A stretch of 64,000 bases of DNA from Dichetophora obliterata (lineage: Eukaryota; Arthropoda; Insecta; Diptera; Sciomyzidae), in contig OY986439.1 in assembly GCA_963920525.1 (NCBI GenBank), positions 476,001-540,000 on the forward strand, in the 5' to 3' direction. Made by a program: the position numbers and the translations under genes. Every line of letters starts with the position of its first letter. Position 1 is the stretch's first letter. Positions 36,662 to 49,600 of this stretch are shown here, piece by piece. The notes under the pieces were generated by a model. It did no database searches. It was not told where the DNA came from and saw only the letters and a program-made list of their open reading frames with translations.

Positions 36662-37768
36662 CAGCAACGTGCAATTAATTAGGGACAGTGGTTTTTGATA
36701 TGTTTACTTGCATATCATTTTAAACGGAACAAAAATCGTAGTACCAATACTTTTTAGAAAATGCAACTCTGGGACTTTCGAAAACACCACATAGGCATCA
36801 CTTTTTTACCGTTATTCTTGCAGTGAAGCCATTTGAAATTTTGGTAAAAGTAGTTCGTACAACAAATTAAGGACAGTGACAAAATAAAATTATTAGAAAA
36901 GGTGCAACGCAAACAAAGAAGCCGAACTATTACTGCTCGATAGATACTCTCATTGTCCGGGAATCTAAAAAAAAACAACCCATTAATCTGCAAACGAAGT
37001 ACGAGTGGCTATCTTGACGAAAATGAAGCAGAATCATCCGTAGACACTACTAAGAGACGTTTGCGCGAAGACGGACTTTTTGGAAGAATTTCACAGGAGA
37101 ATCCTCTATTAATTGAACACAACCATAAGAAGAGGCTTGAGTTCGCTAAAAAGTATCGTTATTGGGGAACAAAAGAGTGGATGCAGAGAGAGTATTGTTT
37201 TCAGACAAAACTAAAATAAATAAAATGTCACCCGATGGAAAAAATATGTCCACCGCCCAAGGCCAAAGGAGTTCGACCCAAAGTACACCCGAGCTACACT
37301 GAAGCATGGAGGAGGAAGCATTATACTTTGGGGTGTTATGCCATGACGTGGTGTCGGCCCACTACTAAAAATTGAGGGTCTTATGAGCCGGTTCCAATAT
37401 ATTAAAATTTTGAACAATGTGAAGCTGCCTTATTCGGATGAAAATATGCCCGTAACTTGCATATTTCAGCTGGACAATGACCCGAAGCACACCGCTCGGC
37501 TGGTCAAGCAGTGGTTTTCCGATAATCAAGTTACTCTTTTGGGCTGGCCATCTTGCAGTCCTGAACTCAATCCAATTTAGAACTTATGGGAGGTCGTAAG
37601 AAAAGAAGTGAGCTTGCTCAAGATAGGCAACTTTGATAGCTGTACGATAAAACAAAAAAAGTTTGGGAAGCGCTTTCTAGCAGTGTTTTTGAAAATTTAG
37701 TGGAGTCTATGCCTAGCAGATGTCAAGCAGTAATTGACAGCAATGATTTTGCTACAAAATATTGACAA

Positions 37769-37805
<37 letters not shown>

Positions 37806-38262
37806 TACTATATAAAATCTCAAGTGTCCCCAATTACATGCACGACTTATTTGATTATGTATTTATGATTTTTTCCAGATTTGCAAAAATACTGTTGAAT
37901 AATTAAATAACAGGCTTTTACATAAAGATAATGACCTATTGGTGGAGTCTATGCCTCGCAGATGTCAAGCAGTAATTGACTACAATGGTTTTACTACAAA
38001 ATATTAACAAAATAATAGTAATATACTATATAAAATCTGAAGTGTCCCCAATTATACGCACGACTTATTTGATTATGTATTTTTGATTTTTTCCAGATCT
38101 TCAAAAATACTGTTGAATAATTAAAAAACAAACTTTTACATAAAGATAATGACCTATTCAATTTAAATTAGACCAAAACTCAGTGTTTTTCTTAAAAAAA
38201 ATAACGAATTTTCCTAAAGTTTCTATGTTTATATAGTGACCCTAATTAGTTGCACGGAGCTG
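36662..38262 (+). mobile_element. Decayed Tc1/mariner transposon
   Basis: 1,601 bp bounded by imperfect inverted ends: CAGCAACGTGCAATTAATTA at 36,662, inverted as TAATTAGTTGCACGGAGCTG ending at 38,262. The ends are flanked by the TA dinucleotide expected for this superfamily. A related motif (AATTAAGGACAGTGAC) recurs subterminally at about 36,867. The interior holds a broken transposase gene. Its 3' part carries a tandem duplication: 37,701-37,942 and 37,943-38,158 share TGGAGTCTATGCCT through AATGACCTATT, and the first copy also gained an (AAT)n microsatellite. Confidence 0.88.
36953..37760 (+). pseudogene. Tc1-like transposase remnant
   Basis: Pieces of a DDE transposase lie in order but in different frames: GRISQENPLLIEHNHKKRLE, VLFSDKTKIN (first catalytic Asp), then SPDGKK, KHGGGSIILWGVM, CIFQLDNDPKHTA (second Asp), LLGWPSCSPELNPI and NLWEVV (catalytic Glu region). 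Several frameshifts separate them, and NPI is followed by TAG where TGG (Trp) is expected. The N-terminal DNA-binding half is largely unrecognisable. Not functional. Confidence 0.88.
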
Positions 38263-38339
38263 TATATGTATATATTAAGGTGATCCCCATATAAATGAAA
38301 AGAAAAATGTTAGCTCGAATTGTTGACACCATAGGCTAA

Positions 38340-38600
38340 CAGTCCTATTCTGGCAAATTAACAAATTGTTAACCAGTATTTTGAATATTTCTATGTGTTG
38401 TTTTCAAAAAAAAAATTTAAAGCTCAAAAATCAAAATTTGTTAATAAAATTGTCAATAACTGAAAAGCAGTTGACAATTTTTATCAAAATTGTTTATTTT
38501 TGAATTTCAAATTTTGTTTTGAAATCAAAAAATTACAATAAACACATAGAAATATTCAAAATACTGGTTAACAATTTGTTAATTTGCCAGAATAGGGCTG
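38340..38600. mobile_element. MITE with about 65-bp terminal inverted repeats, TAA target duplication
   Basis: CAGTCCTATTCTGGCAAATT at 38,340 and its inverse AATTTGCCAGAATAGGGCTG ending at 38,600 begin arms that continue for more than 60 bp through AACCAGTATTTTGAATATTT. The central part is also self-complementary. TAA flanks both ends (38,337-38,339 and 38,601-38,603), consistent with a PIF/Harbinger-type 3-bp duplication. No coding capacity. Confidence 0.8.
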
Positions 38601-41600
38601 TAAAACTATTAAATTTGATATAAAACTTGAATCTATAAAGTTGATAAAGCCGATTGATGGATTAACTTTTAGAACTCGCTCAAGAGTCCTATAGTTGGAG
38701 AAGCGTTTTAGTTGAGTGTCTTCCACAAAAATTTAGAATCAGTCACTTTTTATTTCGAAAATATTTTGTTTTTTATGTCAAAACACATTAAACATTTTTT
38801 ACTCTAATGAGAAATAAATTAAAACATGAATAAAACACTCCTTTAGAGAACTTTTCTTGTGCATGGCAGCTGAAATAAAAGAGAGAAAAAGCAATTTGTT
38901 CACTTATTTTTTAACATTATCCTCAAACTCTTTAGTTTCAGAAAAGTAACTATAACGATAATTAGTGGAATCGCTCAATCACTTATATACAAATATATAT
39001 GTGTGTATGAGAATGTGTGTATGTACTTTTTTATTTATCCGATTCTAAAGTGTGAAAACTTGTGATTATTTCTCTATCTCACACAACAAAAATCGTATCT
39101 ATTAAAACAACTTCTATTTATCTTTTTATATTTCAAATTGAGATATATATGTAGCTATTAAAAAGAAACATTAGATATAAATTAATTACATATGAGTTTA
39201 ATAAGACCAGCTTCAGCATTATTGTAGACTCAATAACCGTTAAATTTTCTGTTAAGATGATAAAGTGCTGCACAGTCAAAAATCTTGGACTAATTTTAAA
39301 TCCAATCGATGGAATAATTTTTATTAGCTTTAAAACTTTATAAAATCTTAAAAGTTTTTTTAATAAAACGTGAAAAAATTTATAGATGGTGGAATACTTT
39401 AAGAGTGCAGTGTTCAATTCTTTTGTATATTTTAAATTTCTTCTTATATGTGGCTAAATATATTAGTTGTTAGATCTATAATCTCAACTTTGTTGGTTCA
39501 AGTCAAACGTGTTTTGATATTTTTGTTTTTGTTAAAAATTCTCATTTAAATTATTCTATACTTGTACTTGTGCGTTTATTAAAATTTTAATCTACGTGGA
39601 AATTAAACTCAATTTTAATATTTGGTGTCGATTCACGTTCTTAAAATTTAGTCAAATATTTTCGACCGCGTACTTTTGTCAACTCAAGTTATAGCAGCAT
39701 ATATCCTCAGATTGCTAACAAATGCAATTGCTAACAAAAGTATATGTATAGTAAAATAATATTAAGTAAGATTTTTTCATTTCTTGGCAAGGAAAAGTTT
39801 TGAGGATAGTTTTTATAAGAAAAAAAAAGACTTTAAATTTTATATCTTATCAGAGTTCTTAGTATCCGAAACATTTAAATACGAAAGGCATTAGACAAGG
39901 GTGTATATTGAGAGCATCATACGAGAAGTTTTATTAGAATATTTCTACTCAAACTGTATAAACCCATTTTTTTAATTTAGTTTTTTAATAATCTGATATG
40001 TAAGAAATAAAAATAAATTTTATTTATTATTATAAATTTTATTTTTATAAATAAATAAATAAATTTTTCATACAAAACTGTTTATAAATATAATATTTTG
40101 TAACTGTTATTTTAGTATTAAGGTTTTGATTGACGTTTGAAAATACTAAAACGCTTTATACTCGTATCTTCGGATAAACTTAAACATGACAGTGGGAAAT
40201 TTTAACTTCACGGAAGTTCGCTTTAATAAACTAGTTTTATTTTGCAGTCAACGCGGTCAAAAAAAATATGTCCGGAAAAGCGATCGAAAGGTTCTTTTTT
40301 CTAAAAAATAATTTCTTAAAAGTTTTTTCTTTTCCTTAAACTTTAGTTAATCAATGTACGAAATTAAGTTAAATTTGACTTTTGGTTTTTCATAAAAAAA
40401 TGACTAAAAAAAATATATATATATTTTATATATATATGTATATTTATAAATATACTATATATACTTTCAGCTTAACCCTATTCTAATGCCTTAAGTTGGA
40501 GTTTAATTTTTAAAAATGTTTGTGCAAGAACCTCAGCCAGCAGTGCAACTTTTAGAGCTTTTCCTTTCGACCACTTGAAACAGAATTAATTATAAGCCGA
40601 ATGACTTTTATTTTTTATAGAGATGATTGATATATTTATTTTTTATTAAAAAAATTATAATAATGATATCTTCTTGTCAAATTTGCTGCAGAGTATACAT
40701 TAGCAAAAAAAAAAGTATTTTCTACATAATTTATCGATAGACAATTGCCAGGTCATAAACAATTTCAAAAAAGAATATTTGTAGTAAATTTAATTAAATT
40801 TTTCGTGTATTTTTTTATTTCTCAAAAGTTAAACATTTTATAACACAATAAATACTCAATATAGTTTGAAACTAGTATTAATAAAATTTTTGAATGTTTA
40901 GAAAAAATACCGAAGTATGTATGTTTATAACAGCCAAACAATAATTTTGTTTTAACGATAAAAGATCACAGTTAAATATTGTTGATAATTTATATCCAAA
41001 GATTTTGTCAAACATAATTTTGTTCCTAAAAAAAATAAAAATAAAAATAAAAGAAAAACCTTAAAGCTATTTAGATTGTTTATAATATGACAATTTTACA
41101 CGATTTAAATTTAATTTTGAGGTAATGGAATAAGACTTTATGCTGAGAAAAATCATTAATCTAGTTACATATAATTAAATATAAATCAAAACTAGTTTCA
41201 ATTCATGATAGTTTTTATTTTAACATATACTTACGAATATCTATGTACAATACATAAGTTGCGTTCATATCCAAGTTTGGCCGAGTTCTGCTAAAGTCTA
41301 CTTAGATTCTTATTGCTAATGGATGCACAGCTTATTTATATACGAATATAATGAAAAAGCCCTATTGAAATGAAACTGTAAGACATAAAAAGAATTTGTA
41401 AATCTTTTTATAATTTGATATGACGTTACTATTTTTATATTGTTTTCTAGCTTAAGATTATTACATTTTAACGATTTCCTGAGAAATTATCGGATATGTG
41501 CAAATAACAATTTGGAAACTAGATTTTCACTATGTTTAAATTCCCTGAATATGTTTTTAATTAGATCCAAATTCATAAAGTTTCAATGTGCTGGTGTGTC

Positions 41601-42925
41601 ACTTATCATATAATATTTTTGACATATTCTTTTTTGTGCCGTTATGAGATATTTACATATCAAATATATGTATGCATGTTATTTTTTATTTAATTCACAT
41701 TTATTAAAAAAATCTTTTGTATAATAATACGTTGTTCGTATGAAAGTGTTTAAAAACAATATAGTTTCATATATTTAAGTCATTTGTACTTAACTGGTGA
41801 AAATCACTGAGTTTTTGTTTTAGATATATATTATAAGGGCTCTATTAAAATAATCCCTGCTTTAGCTCTTGTGTTTGATTATGTTAGTTATTTTTAAATC
41901 CAATTAAGATAACATGATGTGGCTTGTATTGAAATACATTTAAATTTTTTGTCTTATCTTACAATAGCATTGGAACAAATTTTTTAGAGATTTGATTTAT
42001 GTAAACAAAATTAAAGCTTTGCATGACAAATTGCTTAAATAGAGGTTTTATTTTTTAAATAATAACTAAAAAATACAATTTATTTTCTATGTATTTGATT
42101 ACTAGCCCGGACAAAATGGATGTACATATCTGTAAAATACAATTTAGCTTGTTAATATTCATATAACTTATTGCAATTATCAATGACAGTAAATCTAGTT
42201 GATTTCGTTCACGAGAAAAATATTGTAAGTAATAATATTGGCCCAGTTATGGCCATCTGTTATTTTTAAGAATATAAAAGAGGTCTGTTGAAGTGACACA
42301 AAAAACAAATGGGCAACAAAATTAACAAAAAAATTCCGATAGTCAACACAAGTCACTTTCGGACTTTTGGTAAAAAATCGTTAGATTGGGCTTTTGATAG
42401 TGAAAAGTATTACTTTAAATTATAAAGAACTATTTTTAATAGTATTAAAATATGACACTTTAAGTTTTAAGGTAGATAAATAATTAAAATTAAATACTCA
42501 AGCAAATGGCAACCCCAACTATTGAAGTATCTACGTACGATATGTAGATATTAAACTGATTACATCTCTTATTTAATTTACATATGTACAAATGATGTCA
42601 TCTGCTTAAAGAAAAATAATCGAATTTAAATAATCTATTAAGTAATCATTGTATTTAGAAAATATTGCACATTTGCCAAAAACGGTTAAGATTGTTTCCG
42701 GTTTGTTCTTATTGTAAAAGTTGATATGCGAAAATTAAAATTTTTGCCTTAATATATGAAAAACTAATATTTATTCATTTACATAATCTTTTAAAAGTAA
42801 ATAACACATAAAAATATTTAAATCATATTAAATAACATCATAAAAATTAATTTTGTTTTGTCACCAAAAGAGCAGAACATAATAAAACAATTAAATCTCT
42901 AAAAAATTGCATTCCATCTTAAATC
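38601..42925. other. Intergenic and probable 3' UTR of broad
   Basis: No coding frame supported over 4.3 kb of AT-rich DNA with several A/T microsatellites (for example about 40,410-40,450). The part adjoining 42,925 must hold the 3' UTR of the most distal broad isoform. Minus-strand AATAAA-like signals are frequent in this composition and cannot be ranked by eye. Confidence 0.4.
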
Positions 42926-43521
42926 CTATTGGATACCTGGTGGAGGTTGTCCCAACTCGCTGGTAAAATCAAACAAGCTAGCACGTGGGTGACCCATTGT
43001 ATGATGGTGTGGATGTGGAACTAATACGTTCTTTATGGCAGAAGTCTTAAGCAGGCGCTTAAGCATGCCGCTGGATCCTCGATGTTGCAAGCTTTTGTGT
43101 GTGGTTAGAGAGTTTTTGGTGCGATAACGTCGATGACAAAACTCACATACGTAGAGGGTGTCCGATTGTTCATGTTTATCTTGAAAATGGCGTTTGAGTG
43201 AATAGTAACAAGAAAATGTTCGCCGACAGTAGGGACATTCCTGGGGCTCATTAATGCCACCGCTTGTAGGCGGCGGCATACGTAGTGGCATTTGTGGTGA
43301 TGAGGTAGAGTGTGTTGGGGTAGCTGACAAGCTACTTGCATTTCCTGGACGCGGTGGCGAAGAGATAATGTTATAGGCACTGCCATTGGTACTGAGAGAG
43401 CCTCCACAAATCATCGAACATGTTGATGAGTTGGGTGATGTCATGGCTGTCGGTGGTGATGGGGGCGATGAAGTTGAGCTTGCTGGTGAAATGGCGGCGG
43501 TGACTATAGTGTTGTGGGAAC
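42926..43521 (-). CDS. br: broad, alternative last exon 4 (zinc-finger pair, Z1 type)
   Basis: Broad proteins are nuclear transcription factors of the ecdysone cascade; a common BTB core is joined to one of several zinc-finger pairs that set DNA specificity. This exon begins after acceptor ...TTCACAG|GT, whose GT completes the Gly codon opened by the 58,697 exon. Next comes a Ser/Pro/Thr-rich linker of about 100 residues, then two fingers: CPYCRRTFSCYYSLKRHFQDKH and, five residues on, CEFCHRRYRTKNSLTTH..., both C-x2-C-x12-H-x4-H. The tail is SSGMLKRLLKT and ends FTSELGQPPPGIQ. It is the most 3' exon. The finger sequence matches my memory of Drosophila Z1. The open frame continues upstream of the internal ATG at 43,444, so that ATG is not a start. 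Confidence 0.93.
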
Positions 43522-44270
43522 CTGTGAATGTTTACAATATGGAATTTAAAAAGTGTAACATTAAACTGAATGACGAGTAAAAGTGCTTAGCTAAGCAGAA
43601 ATTGAGCGTAAATGGAAAGAAAATCTATAGGTGATGAATAATTAGAATAGATAAGTAAGACTTTACATGATAACAGTACAATGGCACTGTCGTAGCTGAT
43701 ATATATTATAAAGAATATATATATCGTAGAATTGATTTGGATTGCGAAAGAAGAAAAACTTAGGGTGAAAATAGATGATATGCATTTGCATGTATATTTT
43801 TTTAAAGTATACCGAGACCATGCAAAAATTTAGAAAACTTAAAAAATTCATTTTTCTACGATATAGAAATATTTTGCGGCTAAATATATATTTTCCAATC
43901 ATTTTTAGAATATTAAAGAAATAAGTAAATATTAAGCTGGATACAACAATATCAGCTCCGATTTCTTGAAGCCACAAAAGGTTGAATAAATTTATCAACA
44001 AGCACAATTAATTTGTTTTTTCTTAAATATATCTTTGGTTTAACCTAATTATTTCCTTAAGTGCTGTACATGACCTTTTTAATGCGTGTTTTTAGTATGA
44101 CAGTGCTTGTTTTATATTAAAATGAATGCACTTGAACCTTTTATAATATTGCTGTATTCAGTAAATCATATTAACAAATAAATGCAAAAATAAGAGCAAA
44201 AAGCGTTTATGTGTTGGAAGAGACAAATAACTACAAAGCATCCAAGCAAATGATAAGTGATAAATGATAA

Positions 44271-44325
44271 ATAACATATATACGTATATATACGTATATA
44301 TACGTATATATATATATATATATAA
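44271..44325. repeat. ATATACGT/AT microsatellite
   Basis: Three to four repeats of ATATACGT followed by an (AT)n run within a broad intron. Confidence 0.9.
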
Positions 44326-44522
44326 TTAACTATAAAACGAAGTAAATATTATTTTATATCGTATAAACGTATGTACATTGAACATATATACAAAGATGCA
44401 TATATTTTTAATATTGTATGTATATTCATAAACAGGCGTCTATATTATAAGAAAATAAACAACTTTATATACAACATGCAAAACATATACACAGATATAT
44501 ATTCAAGTTAAATACATTTTTA

Positions 44523-44941
44523 CCCAGTAAAAAAATATGCGATCGCTCCCATGAGGAGCAACAAGGGAGCGCTCATTTCCCGTTTTATGAGATCAAAAAG
44601 TGAGCACTTGTGCCCTTGTACTCCCTGACTGTTTTATAAGATCATTAGGTGAGCAATAATTGAAAAAAAAAAAGGAAAACTAAGTGAGGCATGTGTTTTT
44701 TAGGAAAGAATATCACTATTTTCTGTGAAAAAAAATATTTTAAATGTTCCTTTGCTGATCCATTTGGATCATTCATTGATCGCTCCTTTTCGGGATGTTA
44801 TAAGGAGCACTATTCTTCCTATGACATGCAATTTTAAAAGAGAACACAAAATACACCTAGCTTGGATCAATAAGCAGCAATACACTGCTCCTTAGGGAGC
44901 TTTCCCAGATCGCTCATATGATGATCCACTTTTTTACTGGG
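44523..44941. mobile_element. 419-bp MITE with CCCAGTAAAAAA ends in a broad intron
   Basis: CCCAGTAAAAAA at 44,523 and TTTTTTACTGGG ending at 44,941 are perfect 12-bp inverted ends, each flanked by TA (44,521-44,522 and 44,942-44,943). The interior has several GATCG/CGATC and GGAGC/GCTCC motifs that can pair within the element. Being TA-flanked and non-coding, it is a Tc1/mariner-type or related MITE. Confidence 0.85.
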
Positions 44942-46409
44942 TATATTTATACATAATAATTTTATTTATTTCATATATGTGAAATTATCCACAAAACTTT
45001 TTTGAAAAACTTACCAAATTACAATTGATATATTTAAAAAGAAAACTATGAAGATTCGTAAAGTAAAGATTAAACTTTGGCCAAAAGAGACTACAGTTGT
45101 TTACAGAAAAGTTATTTAAGGAATTATCTAATGTAAATTAAAGATATTGGAAAAGTAAAATGTGCTTTTTACAGGTTGCTGCAGATAACAGCATATTAGA
45201 CCGATGCAAGGTAGAAAGCCTGGAAATTATGAAAAGTTTTTGTATCTAAAAGATTGCTCAGATGTAAATGAATATTTCATTTATCTGTATGTTTATCCTG
45301 TGTTCACTGATCTGTCAATGATATTGATCACCAGAATGTGAGTGATAATGTTGTATTGTGAATGTATTCAAGTACCCAAGATCGAGGAGGATAAAAATTA
45401 CCGTGAAGAAGAAAAGAATAGGATTTTTAGAGCATATACTAGTTTCTACTTCTTGTACTTAAGTAGTATGTTATTTAAAAGTAAAGAAAACATTTTTTTG
45501 TTTATGATTATGAATTTAATAACTATATGTACATATTTTTTATAACCATAAGTCCCTATCAACAGCTAACTTAAAGAAAGTTGGTTCCATATTAGAGGCT
45601 AGAAAGAAGTTTTAAAAGAAAGCAACTATTTATCTAAATGAAAGAAGTCTCGATAAATGCAAATAGAATGGAAATAATCGACAATATTTTGAGTTTTCAA
45701 GAAAGGAAAAGATATTATAGCAGTTAAGTGTGTTCGTGATACGGAGAAAGGGGAGAAACAGACAAGGAGAAATACAGACAGTGATCGAGTGAAGGTGTTT
45801 TACCAAGAATTAGTATTTTATTTCTACAATAACCTTTGCGTTGTGTAGACGAAGTTTAAAATGATTTTTGCAGGATGTATCCTTCTCACCTTCTCTGTAA
45901 GTAACAGATATGCTTGTCCTTCACAACATTATATCACTTATCACCACACCATGTCGATACTCTCAATTCTCTGATTAACACTTACATGTCCGATGAAAGA
46001 TTGGGTTTAGTTTTTGAAATTAGTGTAACTACAATATTATATGAAGAGTTTCTTTCTTCATTTGACAAGAATGCAGTAGCAACTACAGTAGAACAGCTGC
46101 GAAAATATTTTCCAAATAATTAAAGGATGCTGCAATAGTTGCAATAATATGCAATAATAAATGCATTTTATGAATATTATGCGCAAGTGTCATAAGTGTG
46201 TACCAGCGTAGAATTATTACTTTTATATCAATGCAAAATGCCATAATTGCTTTTTGTAGTTACAGGTGTGAGAAATAAATATATTCGTAGAATTGCATGA
46301 CTTGTCGTTGTTTTATGAAGTTGGCAAAATTAGCTGCTGCTTCAGTTTGATTCCTTTTGTATTTTGTACGAATGTGTCGCTGGTTAAAATATGGCTTTAA
46401 ATATAGTTT

Positions 46410-46660
46410 TCAGATAGAGGTATTGAATTGATTGTACAGTTTTATGTCTTTCATTTCCATTTCTCCAGGTCTGGATTTGTGGTAAGTGTAAATGTGCGTC
46501 ATCAGAGAATTGCGGGAGCAATAGACTCTTTCGCAGATGATACAACGATATTCCTCTTGACGTACAGCATGTTTATCGGCTATGTGACGCTTGAGCGAAG
46601 CTTTTGAACAGAGAAGCTTACCACAGAGTTGACATGAGAATAGTTTCTTGGGTGAATTTC
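46410..46660 (-). CDS. br: broad, alternative last exon 3 (zinc-finger pair, probably Z4)
   Basis: Acceptor ATTCCAG|GA at 46,661; GA completes the Gly codon carried over from the common exon. The short exon (82 residues and stop) reads GNSPKKLFSC and then two fingers, CQLCGKLLCSKASLKRHIADKH and CIICERVYCSRNSLMTHIYTYH (spacing C-x2-C-x12-H-x4-H in both), before KSRPGEMEMKD and a short tail ending FNTSI. Unlike the other three it has almost no linker upstream of the fingers. It is called Z4 by elimination: the flanking exons carry the Asn/Ser-rich, His-rich and Z1-like features. It lacks an internal long ATG frame and would be missed by simple ORF searches. Confidence 0.9.
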
Positions 46661-49600
46661 CTGGAATTTTTCAAGTTAAGGTTTTTTGTTTATACTGATT
46701 TATTTTCTAAGTTCGAATATTAAAGTATAAAGAGATATAAAATATTGTTATTCTGTGAATTTATTCTCTCGGCTATGAGATTACATCAATGTGTACACTC
46801 ATACAGGCACATTGACAGATTTATGTGTTGATTGATATATACAGAATGTTGAAACTTAAATCAATTGGTTTACTTACGGCCCTGCGAGTAGGAATACTAT
46901 AATGTAGATAGGTGTATACTAGAAGGATGATTTCATAATATAATAACATTGGTGATTATTCCATGAAACTTTAAAACCATAGAAGTAAGAAGGAAACTGA
47001 GAATTTGATTATACGTATTATCTATTTTTTTTACTTATGTTGATTTTAACACAAACGCTTTGCAACGTACATATGTTTTCTATTGAGCCCAGTAAAAATG
47101 AATTTCTTGTTAGATGCGTTGATAATAAATATGTTATGAAATAGGTTGCGTCAAGTTTTCTACGTCTCAATAAAATATATTAGAATATGAAAAGAAATTT
47201 CGTGAAAACTTGTTATACGATACTTAACAATTTGGAGAGAAAAAAAAATAAGAGCTAGAAATACAGAAAAACAATTTTGTCTATAAGCACATGAATAACT
47301 TCAGATGTGTGTTGTTTTTTTAATTTTTTTTATTTCAATAATAACTCAATATTTTATTAATATACGAAAATATTATGTTCTATAATGCCACAGTTATTAT
47401 GGTTGTTCTAAGTTTTTGTGTTCTTGTTATATCAAGTATTAAACTATAAACTAGAATATTAAACTTTGATTTCGCAATATAACTGGAGACAATATTAATA
47501 AATAAATTTATATCCTTATGTTAAAATGTAGTTCTGCCCGCTTAGAACTTGAAAAACAGAATAATAAACACAATAAAATGTACACATTAATTTTTACATT
47601 TGCAATGCTTGTAGCTAACGGATAAATCTCTTTAAGATACACATTAATATGTATATGTATGTATTTACAATATATTTTTCAAAAGTCTTAACTATGTAGT
47701 TCTGAATGAGAGGGATATAGTTGTGTACTATAAAAATCATATTTCCATTATGCACGTGAAAATTGTTTATACATCAGGGTATTCTCCATGGAAGTATGTA
47801 CATTAGAGTGAACCTTAAATTTAAAATGGCAGGTTGGAAAAAATTTCACGATAAATTTTAGCAATGTAGGATTTATTTAAGGTACGTCTTAGCGAAAGCG
47901 AGTTCAAGCTATTTTTCTATTTGTAACAAGCGTACGAGTAAGTAGTTAAATATATTGTAGTTTTTTTTCTGGTATTTTTTTGTTTTATCCATAGTTTTTT
48001 GAGGCGTTTTTAGAATTTCAAATGCAAATAATTTGCACATCACAAAAAATTAAATTACGCATCCAATGAAATAAAAATCGTTGAATCCAGTAATAATAGT
48101 GTTTAAGCAAATTAAAATTATAAATTTTAAGTGAAATATCTGTTCAATTGGAAATTTTTTCATGTAAATTGTGTACACTCTTATTTAACATACTTAATTT
48201 ATTGCTTATGAGATTCTTTCTATGCTAATTAATGACAAAACCGTATTTTTTAAAAAGTAAATTAAAACCAAAAACAAATTTCACAATAACTCATTTCCAC
48301 TAAACGCAAAAAAAGATTGAATCTTGTTACCAAAAGGAGCAATAATTTTTCGTAATAAAATGTGTTTTCTTAACATTTTTTGGAATATTTTGTACCCGTC
48401 CAGCTTAATTATTCACTTAAGAATTCTCTACATGCTAAGGTCCAGGTATTATAAGGTCCACTCTAAAGTGCATATATAAAAACGAACTTCCCTGTAACGA
48501 ATTTCTATACAACGAATATCTCCCTAGAACGAATTGTTTTTAGAACACCGTTTGATCGTACCCCTTTTGGTGTGTTTTGATTTCCTGATAACATGTTTTC
48601 ATTAGCGAACTTTTCCATACAACGAAAGTTTAGGGATCTTAGCATTTCTGGGTAATGAAGCATCTTCAAAAGGAACTGATATTCTAGTCGCTTTCGGATT
48701 CGCTAGAGGAAAGTTTGAATGTTCTGAGTATGAGACGGATTTAATCTTGTGAATGCGGGATCTATAATAAAAACTAATATTCTCGTATTCGGATGAGAAT
48801 GCGAATGTTATCAAAACAGTTAAACACCAAAGTCACCGAGTTGCTAGCATAATTGTTTGCCAAAAACATAAATGTTTTTGAAATTTGAAGAAAGTAAAAA
48901 TAGTGTAGAATATATAAGAAATACTTTTTCCCTCAATTATAAAAATGAGGTTGTAGTGGTGCGGATACGGTTTAGATGTTTATATTGAAATGTCTAACAG
49001 GAGGATGGATGCGGGTACGGATGTCAAATTATTACGGATGCTAAGCTCCGTCACGTCTTAGTTTTTTGAACTAAGATTAAGCATGGATTGCTAACAGCTT
49101 GATAAGAGTACAATATTTGAGTCCTATTCATATTCTCGTGGTTATTAAAGTTAGAATGTTTTAAAAAGCTTTAATCAACCTTGACTTCTTAATCGAATTC
49201 TGGTGTTATACATTTCTTTTAACGTTCGTTATGTTCTTAAATAGTTTTAATCGGAAAACTTTTATTATTTTCAGTACATACTTAATTTATTATAGGATAC
49301 TTAGGTTGCTTAGGTGATTTAATGAATGTAACAAAATTTTTGTTTAAATATTACACTTCTATGAGTTTTACGACACTTTTAACTTTAACTGTTAACAAAG
49401 TAGTTGGTGAAATAACATTCAATAAAGTAAAATAATTAAAGAATAATTAAATAAATACATATGGTGCTTTTTCTTTTTTTTAAATACTCATACATATACA
49501 TTTATATACAAAAACCGAAATTAATATACTTATATATATATTTACAAGGGGCCTGAACGAGCTTTTAATGTGCCTTTCGAATGTGTTGTCATATACTGTT

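Larger units (their letters stand above)
43522..46409 (-). other. broad intron/UTR interval before the Z1-type exon
   Basis: Non-coding. Holds a 419-bp MITE, the (ATATACGT)n microsatellite and probably the 3' UTR of the exon ending at 46,410. Short open frames at 43,663-44,007, 45,342-45,545 and 45,914-46,123 have no recognisable domain. Confidence 0.5.

Noticed and set aside
43105..43407. Second frame overlapping the Z1-type exon
   Set aside because: Shadow frame of broad; it contains none of the Cys/His finger residues in register.
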